A stretch of 64,000 nucleotides of DNA, from positions 163,101 to 227,100 of the forward strand of contig NZ_JAGSYG010000009.1 of NCBI RefSeq assembly GCF_025685655.1. Reading direction: 5' to 3'. Made by a program: the position numbers and the translations under genes. The notes under the pieces are model-generated. The model was not told the DNA's origin and made no database searches. It worked only from the letters and a program-made list of their open reading frames with translations. The stretch is from Acidicapsa ligni (lineage in GTDB: Bacteria; Acidobacteriota; Terriglobia; Terriglobales; Acidobacteriaceae). The first letter of the stretch is position 1. The number at the start of each line of letters is the position of its first letter. This document shows, in pieces, positions 35,998 through 44,200 of the stretch.

Positions 35998-38226
35998 ATG
36001 TACATCGCACCGACCAACAATCCGGAACCGCAGAATCCGATCTCGTCGCAGTATCCTCTTCGTCCGGCATCGAGAACGAGCCCTATTCGGATCAATGTGC
36101 TCAAGAGTCTGCGTCTGCACCCGGTCACGTCCATTCTGGTTGCGCTGGTGACTCTGAGCCTCGGACTGGCTGTGATTGCTCGTCACCGGGCAACGTATTC
36201 GGCCACGAGTTTTGTATATGTATCGCCCACATTCCCCAAAACCCTGACAGATGACAGCGAACAATCGCGCCCTTACGACGCGTATGTTCAGCAGCAGATT
36301 CACGCAATTGTTCGATACGACATCCTGGCGGACGCAATTCGGCGCATGAGCCCCGGTCTCTGGCGCGGAGCCCACGAAAGCGAGCAGTCTGCCGTTGAAC
36401 GCCTGCAACGCTCTCTGGATATCGACCGTGTTGGTGGAACCTTTCAGATCTCCATTTCTCTCATTGGGCAGCGTCCTGAGCATCTTGCCGAGATCGTAAA
36501 TTCTGTTACGCAGGCCTATCTCGATAAGGCCAAGTCCGAAGAGTTCTACGGACGTGATGACCGCGTGGCTACGCTCAAGGAAGAGAAAGCTCGCATTCAG
36601 GGGCAGATCGATCAGGATATTCAGGAGCAATCCACGATCAATCAGTCTCTTGGGGTTGCATCCGTCAATGGCGAGGGAAACAACGCCTTGGACGACCAGA
36701 CTTCGAAACTACAGTCCGACCTGACAACAGCGCGAGAATCGCGAATCCAGGCCGAAGCACAGCTCGGCGCGCTTAAGCGGAATGATCCATCTGCCCCCAA
36801 TGCGGCGCTGAATGCGGCTGCGGATGAGGCCCTGGCCAGCGACGTCAGCTTGACGGCATTGAAGTCATCCCTCAATCAGAAGCGCGGCACATTGCTCGTC
36901 CAGCTTATCGGCATGGCCCCCAACAGCCCTGCTCGCAAGCCCATTGAAAATGACCTGGCGCAAATCGACGCCCAGTTACAGAAGCTGCAGGAAGGCATGC
37001 GGGCCAAGGCGGCCAATCAGCTTGAGCAGAAGTACCGTACTCAGTTGAACCAGGCATCCATCGTCGAGTCCAGGCTGATGACCGATCTCCAGAAGGGCAC
37101 GAAGATGGCTACTGCAGCATCTTCAAAGATTCAACGCGCGGCTGAGCTCAAGGCCGATTTCGATCGCCAGCAGGCACGTTACACCGCCGTCGATGATCGT
37201 CTCAGCAATCTTGAATTGGAAAGCAGCTCGCCCGGGTCCATACACCTGTTCTCTCCGGCCATGACCCCGCTCGGCCCGGAGCAGAGCAAGATCGTGAAAC
37301 TCATCATCGGCATCGTGCCTTTCTCGATTCTGCTGGGAATCCTTGCAGCAGTCATTCTTGATCTGCTCGACAAGCACATTTACACAGCTACGGATGTGGA
37401 AGCAGTTCTGGGCTTTGCACCTATCGGCATGCTCTTCGATGAGCGCGAAGTCACACAGGTGATATTCGATGAGTGCGCTTTGCGTTTGGCTGCAGGTGTC
37501 GATCACGCAGCTCGCATGTCAGGAGCACGCACCTTTGTTGTTACATCTGTAAATTCGGGCGCTGGAACCACGTCTATCGTGGACAATCTCGGCAGTATGC
37601 TCGCACGGATCGGTCGCAAGACGCTGATCATTGACGCCGCTGGTGGAAACGAGCCTGTAGCTTACGTCACCTTTGGCAACCATCTGCAGAAGCAGCCCGT
37701 GAACATCTCGGGAGAAGTTCCAAATCCGGCCATGACGAAGGGCGAGCTTGCGGCAACAACAACTTCTGGCTCATCCCAATCGCTGCCCGCGCGCGTATCT
37801 CCGCTGAGCAGCTTTGTCTTTCAAAGCTTCCAGAATCTGACCTCGGCATACGAAATTGTGATCATTGATGCCGCTCCGATTCTTCTCTCTGCGGAGACCG
37901 AATATCTGGCACGCCAGGCGGACGTCACCATTCTCGTATCCGAAGCAGGAAAGACCAAGAAGGCATGGCTGACTCGCGCTGCCCGTCTGTTGGAGCGGCT
38001 CGGTGTTGCTGGTGCCGCCGCAGTCGTGAACAAAGTCAATCCCTCGCGAGCAGAAGAAGCGCTCAAACATGACCTGCGTGAATTCGAACTTCGCACCGAT
38101 AGAGTCAATCTCAAAGATTGGTGGCGGACACCGAAGAAGGCACCTCGAACAGCATCCAGCGCTCCCTTCGAGACAGCCCAGAAACATTCGGCCGAAGAAG
38201 AAGAGATCTTCGCACGCGATATCTAA
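35998..38226 (+). CDS. Wzc-like chain-length/export protein with degenerate BY-kinase domain
   Basis: 742 residues; GAGGA 6 nt before the ATG. Residues about 45-70 and 435-460 are the two membrane segments framing a periplasmic Wzz/GNVR region with long coiled coils (TLKEEKARIQGQIDQDIQEQ; IENDLAQIDAQLQKLQEGM). The cytoplasmic C-terminal part (about 500-690) has a BY-kinase fold, but the Walker A reads SVNSGAGTTS with Thr524 in place of the nucleotide-binding Lys. Walker A' (TLIIDAAGG) and Walker B (YEIVIIDAAP) Asp residues remain. There is no C-terminal Tyr cluster. It is probably a scaffold for export through Wza, not an autokinase. Confidence 0.88.
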   Translation: MYIAPTNNPEPQNPISSQYPLRPASRTSPIRINVLKSLRLHPVTSILVALVTLSLGLAVIARHRATYSATSFVYVSPTFPKTLTDDSEQSRPYDAYVQQQIHAIVRYDILADAIRRMSPGLWRGAHESEQSAVERLQRSLDIDRVGGTFQISISLIGQRPEHLAEIVNSVTQAYLDKAKSEEFYGRDDRVATLKEEKARIQGQIDQDIQEQSTINQSLGVASVNGEGNNALDDQTSKLQSDLTTARESRIQAEAQLGALKRNDPSAPNAALNAAADEALASDVSLTALKSSLNQKRGTLLVQLIGMAPNSPARKPIENDLAQIDAQLQKLQEGMRAKAANQLEQKYRTQLNQASIVESRLMTDLQKGTKMATAASSKIQRAAELKADFDRQQARYTAVDDRLSNLELESSSPGSIHLFSPAMTPLGPEQSKIVKLIIGIVPFSILLGILAAVILDLLDKHIYTATDVEAVLGFAPIGMLFDEREVTQVIFDECALRLAAGVDHAARMSGARTFVVTSVNSGAGTTSIVDNLGSMLARIGRKTLIIDAAGGNEPVAYVTFGNHLQKQPVNISGEVPNPAMTKGELAATTTSGSSQSLPARVSPLSSFVFQSFQNLTSAYEIVIIDAAPILLSAETEYLARQADVTILVSEAGKTKKAWLTRAARLLERLGVAGAAAVVNKVNPSRAEEALKHDLREFELRTDRVNLKDWWRTPKKAPRTASSAPFETAQKHSAEEEEIFARDI

Positions 38227-38269
38227 ACCCACAGCTTGAAACTCAAATTGATCTGGGACAGGAAGCAGA

Positions 38270-41200
38270 ATGGACCGCCACGGCACCAACATTTCGAACG
38301 GCACTCCACCTCCCACGGATAGCGCGGATGTCTCATCGCGGCCTGTCGCCGGAATGGGCGATACGAATGTTGAGTCCGGTATTGCGAAGATATGGAGTGA
38401 CCTGCTGGGTCTGCCACAGATCAGCATCGACGACAACTTCTTCGAGATGGGCGGAACATCGCTGCTGGCAACGCGCCTGCACAAGCGCATCAATGAGCAA
38501 TTCCAGCAAACACTCTCGATCGCTGTAGTCTTCGAATATCCCACGATTCGCCTGCAGGCAAAGATCGTGCGCGGCGAATCTGTACATGTTGCCGAGGCGC
38601 CTGCGGAGTCAAAGTATCCGAAAGAAAATGTAGCCGAGGCCACACCATCGTCCTCGATCGCAATCATTGGCATGACCGGCCGCTTTCCCGGCGCTGAATC
38701 GGTTGAGGAGTTCTGGAAGAATCTTTGTGATGGCGTCGAGTCCATCACCTTCTTCGACAAGAGCGAACTGGAGCCCAGCGAAAGAAGCATCGCCGAACAG
38801 AACGAAGGCTATGTTGCGGCGCGGCCTCTGCTGAAAAATCCAGACCTCTTCGATGCGGAGTTCTTCGGCGTTTATCCCAAGGAAGCCGCGCAGATGGACC
38901 CACAACATCGCATTCTGCTGGAGTGCGCATGGGAGGTGCTGGAGCGCGCAGGCTACGACCCCAGCCACGTACGCGAGTCCGTTGGCGTCTTTGCGGGTTG
39001 CAGTATGAACACCTATTTTTTGCGTAACCTTGCGGACCAACGCAGCTTCGTTGAAGAGTTCACCGGCGGCTATCAGGTCGCGAACTACGCTGCAATGATG
39101 GGCAATGACAAGGACTTTTTGCCCACGCGCATCTCCTACAAACTTAATTTGCATGGACCCAGCATGTCCGTGCAGTCAGCCTGCTCCACCGCGCTGGTTG
39201 CGGTTGCGCAAGCTTGCCAGAGCCTGTTGACGCAGGGATGCGACATGGCGCTGGCCGGTGCAGTTTCTATCACCTTCCCCCTGCATCGCGGATACATCGC
39301 ACAGGAAGGTGGGCTCGCTTCGCTCGACGGCCACTGCCGCCCTTTTGACCAGCACGCCAGCGGAACGGTCTTTGGCCACGGCGCAGGAATCGTGCTGCTC
39401 AAGCGCCTTGATGATGCTCTGGTCGATGGCGATCAGGTTCTCGCCGTGATTCGCGGATTCGCCCTCAACAATGACGGCTCCACCAAAGCCGGCTACACTG
39501 CGCCAAGCGTTGAAGGGCAAGCCCAGGTAATCGCCCGCGCTCAGAAGATGGCTGGCGTTTCCGCTGACTCCATCAGTTACATCGAGGCCCACGGCACAGG
39601 GACGCCACTCGGCGATCCGATTGAAGTGGCCGCTCTAACTCGCGCATTCCGCTCGACAACAGCGGCGACGCAGTTCTGCTCGCTGGGTACCGCCAAGGCT
39701 AACGTCGGCCACCTGGATGTAGCCTCCGGCGCAACCGGCCTGATCAAAACCGTCCTGCAGATTGAGAACCGCACGATCCCCGGCCTGCTGCATTTCACAC
39801 AGCCCAACCCTCATCTCGATCTGGACAACAGCCCGTTCTTCATCGATCGAGATCTGCGCCCCTGGAAGACGACCGGCGCACCGTTACGCGCAGGTGTAAG
39901 CGCCTTCGGAGTAGGCGGTACAAACGCGCACATCATCGTGGAAGAACCTCCAGTCACGCGCATTTCCGACGCTGGACGCGAACACCAGTTGTTCGTGTGG
40001 TCAGCAAAAACACCAACCGCTCTGGCCAATATCTCGAATGCTCTCGGCCAGCATTTTTCAAAACACACGGACGCAAATCTCGCCGACGCAGCTTACACCT
40101 TGCAGGTTGGTCGCAGCGCTCACAAACTTCGTCGCGCGGCAATCGTCAGCAGCGCAGCAGAAGCAGAGAATCTGGCAAACATTGCCGCAGCCGATCTCAT
40201 CTCAAACGACAAGCCGCTTGAAAACCCTCGCCTCATCTTCTGCTTTCCAGGGCAGGGAGTGCAGATGGTCGGCATGGCGCGTCGCCTGTATGACACGGAG
40301 CCTGTATTCCGCCAGCATCTGGATGCCTGTGACGCAAAGTTACTGCCTCTGCTCGGCACCAGCCTGCTCAGCGTGATCTATCCGCAAGAGAACACGGCGG
40401 AAGCAAGCGAGCGTCTGAATCAAACTCTCTATGCGCAGCCCGCAATCTTTGCAATCGAATACGCATTGGCTCAGCTATGGCTCTCATGGAGCATCGCTCC
40501 AGCCGCCATGGTTGGACACAGCGTTGGAGAATATGTAGCCGCATGCCTGTCGGGAGTCGTTTCGCTCGACGATGCACTGACACTGATCGCCGCACGCGCG
40601 CGTCTGATGCAAGCTCTGCCACGCGGCGGAATGCTCGCCATCCGGGGCAGCGAGGATGTCGTGACAGAGCTTCTGGCAGCAAGCCACTCCGACCTCGATA
40701 TAGCCGCCGTTAACAGCCCTAAACTCTGCGTTGTCTCTGGCGCAGATGCAGAGATCGAAGCCTTTATACAGCGGCTGGATGCGGACAAGATCGCACACCG
40801 CAAGCTCGTTACATCGCATGCCTTCCATAGCCGGATGCTAGATCCCATGCTGGAAGAGTTTGCTGCGCATGTGCGTAAAGTCACATTTCATGCGCCTTCG
40901 ATTCCTTATGTCTCTTCGCTCACCGGTACCTGGATCACATCTGAAGAAGTTGCGAAGCCCGATTATTGGACCAGCCATCTTCGCCAGACGGTTCGCTTTG
41001 CAGACGCAATTAAAACCGTTGCCGATGCGCCTGAAACAGTCCTGCTCGAAGCAGGCCCATCCGAAACACTGGTGCAGATAATTCGTCAGATCACCGGCGT
41101 CGGACCGAATGCGCCGCTTGTTATCGCTTCTCAATCTGCCGCAAAAGATGGCGTTACAGGGGATAAGGCGATTCTTACGGCGCTGGGCAGGCTGTGGGCC

Positions 41201-44200
41201 TCTGGCATTCAACCTAATTGGCAGAAGTTTCATGCAGGACATACGCGCAAGCGCATGCTGCTGCCGACATATCCTTTTGACCGCAAGCGATTCTGGATCG
41301 AGCCTGCTCAAACGACGCAGGCTGTAACGATCTCAGCCTATTCATCACTATCGTTAACGCCCGATCCGTCTTCCACAGCGGAGACACCAATTTTTGCAGC
41401 AGCTTCCCCATCCCTTATCGAGGACTCATCCATGGCCACCTCTACCCCTGCCGTGACCGAAGACGCAGCAATGCTAAACGACCTCAAGGCGTTGATCACC
41501 GACCTCTCCGGCACCGACCTCGCCGAAGCAGAATCAGATGCATCCTTCCTCGAACTCGGCTTCGACTCTTTGTTCCTGACGCAGTTGACGCAGGGCATTC
41601 AGAGCAAGTATCGCGTCAAGCTAACCTTCCGGCAGATCATGGAGAGCTATCCGACATTGGCTTCGCTCGCAGATCATCTGAAGGAAACAGTAGCTCCAAA
41701 TTTGCAGCCCGCGAGTGCGGCACCTGCCCCTGCGCCAGTCGCTGTGACAGCACCCACGTATGCTGTCCCGACAAGTGCAGCACCCGCATTTGCCCCGGCA
41801 CCAGCAGCTGCTCCTGGTTCTTACGAAGCTCTATTCGCCAACCAGATGCAGGCGATGGCTGGGCTTTTCCAGCAGCAACTAAGTCTCTTAGGTGGACAAG
41901 CGCGGCCTGTCGTTCCTCAGCCCGCTGCTGCTCCCATACCTGTCTCCGCTCAGCCTGCGCCAGTCGCAAAACCAGTTGCGCCTGCGGCATCCGCGTCTAC
42001 TGAAGCAAAGCCGGCCAAGCCGACGTTTACGCCCTTCAAGCCATTGCAGCGTGGCGAGTCCGGCGGTCTCAACGCGGTGCAGGAAAGCTATCTTGAGGAG
42101 TTCATCAAGACTTACAACGAGAAGACCGGCAAGTCGAAGACATTCACGCAGGAGCATCGCTCTGTCTTCGCCGATGGCCGTGTTGTCTCCGGCTTCAATG
42201 CACAGTTGAAAGAGATTGTTTATCCCATTGTTGTCGAACGCGCAAAAGGCGCTTATCTATGGGATAAGGATGGCAACAAGTACATCGATATCCTCAATGG
42301 CTACGGTGCGATTCTTTATGGCCACTCTCCTGACTTCATTGTCGATGCACTGCGGGCACAGCTTGAGCTGGGCTTCCCCATCGGACCACAGACCGAGTTA
42401 GCCGGCGAGTGCTCTGAGCTAATCCGCGAGTTCACTGGAATGGAGCGCGTGACCTTCTGCAACACCGGCTCTGAAGCTGTAATGGGCGCGATGCGTCTGG
42501 CCCGCACCGTCACTGGCCGCAACCTGGTTGTACTCTTCTCCGGTGACTATCACGGCAGCTTTGATGAGGTGCTGGTCAAGTCGGTGGGCAATCAGCGCTC
42601 CATGCCAGTGGCCCCTGGTATCCCGCGTGAAAGTGTCGCCAACATCCTCGTACTGGATTACGGCACTCCGGAAGCACTTGAGATCATTCGCTCACGCGCT
42701 GATGAAATTGCCGCAGTGCTGGTCGAGCCAGTACAGAGCCGTCATCCAGAGTTGCGCCCGATTGAGTTCCTGCGTGAAGTACGTTCCATCACGGAGAAGT
42801 CCGGCTCCGCATTGATCTTCGATGAAGTTGTAACCGGCTTCCGTACACATATCGGCGGTATGCAGGCTGTCTTCGGCATCAAAGCTGACCTTGCAACCTA
42901 CGGTAAGGTGGTAGCTGGCGGTATGCCGATGGGCATCCTTGCTGGAACACCCACATTCATGGATGCGCTCGACGGTGGTCAGTGGAAATTTGGCGATGAC
43001 TCCTTTCCGCAAGTCGGCGTCACCTTCTACGCTGGAACCTTTATGCGTCATCCGCTGGCGATGGCCGCAGTTCGTGCCAGCCTGCTGCACCTCAAGCAAG
43101 CTGGTCCGGAGTTGCAGCGCTCAGTCGCTGCCAAAACTGCCGCCCTGGTTGCGGATCTCAATGCTGTGCTGGCCGAGTTTAACTATCCGTCGCAGCTCGA
43201 AACCTTTTCATCGTGGTTCTACTTCCCTGTCCCCGGCGATCCAAAGCTGGCGCGCATGTTGCACTTTCACCTGCGCGAACAAGGCATTCACATCCAGGAA
43301 GGCTTCCCATGCTTCCTCACTACGGCACATACCGATGCCGATCTCGACCAGGTGCGCGCTGCCTTCCGCAAGGGTCTTGAGAAGATGCAGGCAGGGCAGG
43401 TGCTACTGTCCTCTGATCTCAATCTCGCGGCTCCTGCTGCGGCGAAGGTTGCTCTCGTTGTTGAAGCCGTTCCTGTGGCTCGTGATTTCCCCATCACTGA
43501 ACAGCAGCGTGAAATCTTCCTCGGCACACAGCTTGGCGATGAGGCCAACTGCGCCTTTAATGAATCAACATCCCTCGTGCTGAATGGCACGTTGAATCTC
43601 GACGTACTCACATCCAGCCTGGAAAAGCTTGTCGCGCGGCATGAGTCTCTTCGCTCTACTATCGATGTCAACGGTGACGTTGTTCATGTATCCGCCGATG
43701 TAAAAATCAATCTTGCCATCGATGACCTGAGCACTCTCCCGGCCAGCGAAAAAGATATACATCGCGATGATGTGCTGTACGCCGAAGCATCGACGGCCTT
43801 CGATCTGATCAGCGGTCCGCTCTTCCGCACACGGCTCATCCGTCTTGCTCCGCAGGAACATGTTCTGGTTCTCACCGCGCATCACATCATCTTCGATGGC
43901 TGGTCCACGAACGTCCTCTACAGCGAATTAAGCGAGCTCTACAATGCTGCTCTTAAAGGGCAGTCTGCCTCGCTGCCCACGCCGCTGAACTTTAGCGAGT
44001 ACGCCAATGCCCAGCACGAGCAATTGAATTCGCCGGATCGAGCTGTCACCGAACAGTTCTGGCTCGAACAGTTCAAGACATTGCCCACAGCATTGCAGAT
44101 CCCCATCGATCATCCGCGGCCTGCTCTGCGCGAGAACGCCGGAGCGACCAAGCGCTTCGTCTTCCCTGCTGAAGTATTGAAGGCAGTAAAGAAAGCCGGA

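Noticed and set aside
38120..38330. Possible acyl-ligase domain before the first ACP of the megasynthase
   Set aside because: Only about 40 bases separate the Wzc-like stop and the megasynthase ATG, and no AMP-ligase motif is present in any frame there.
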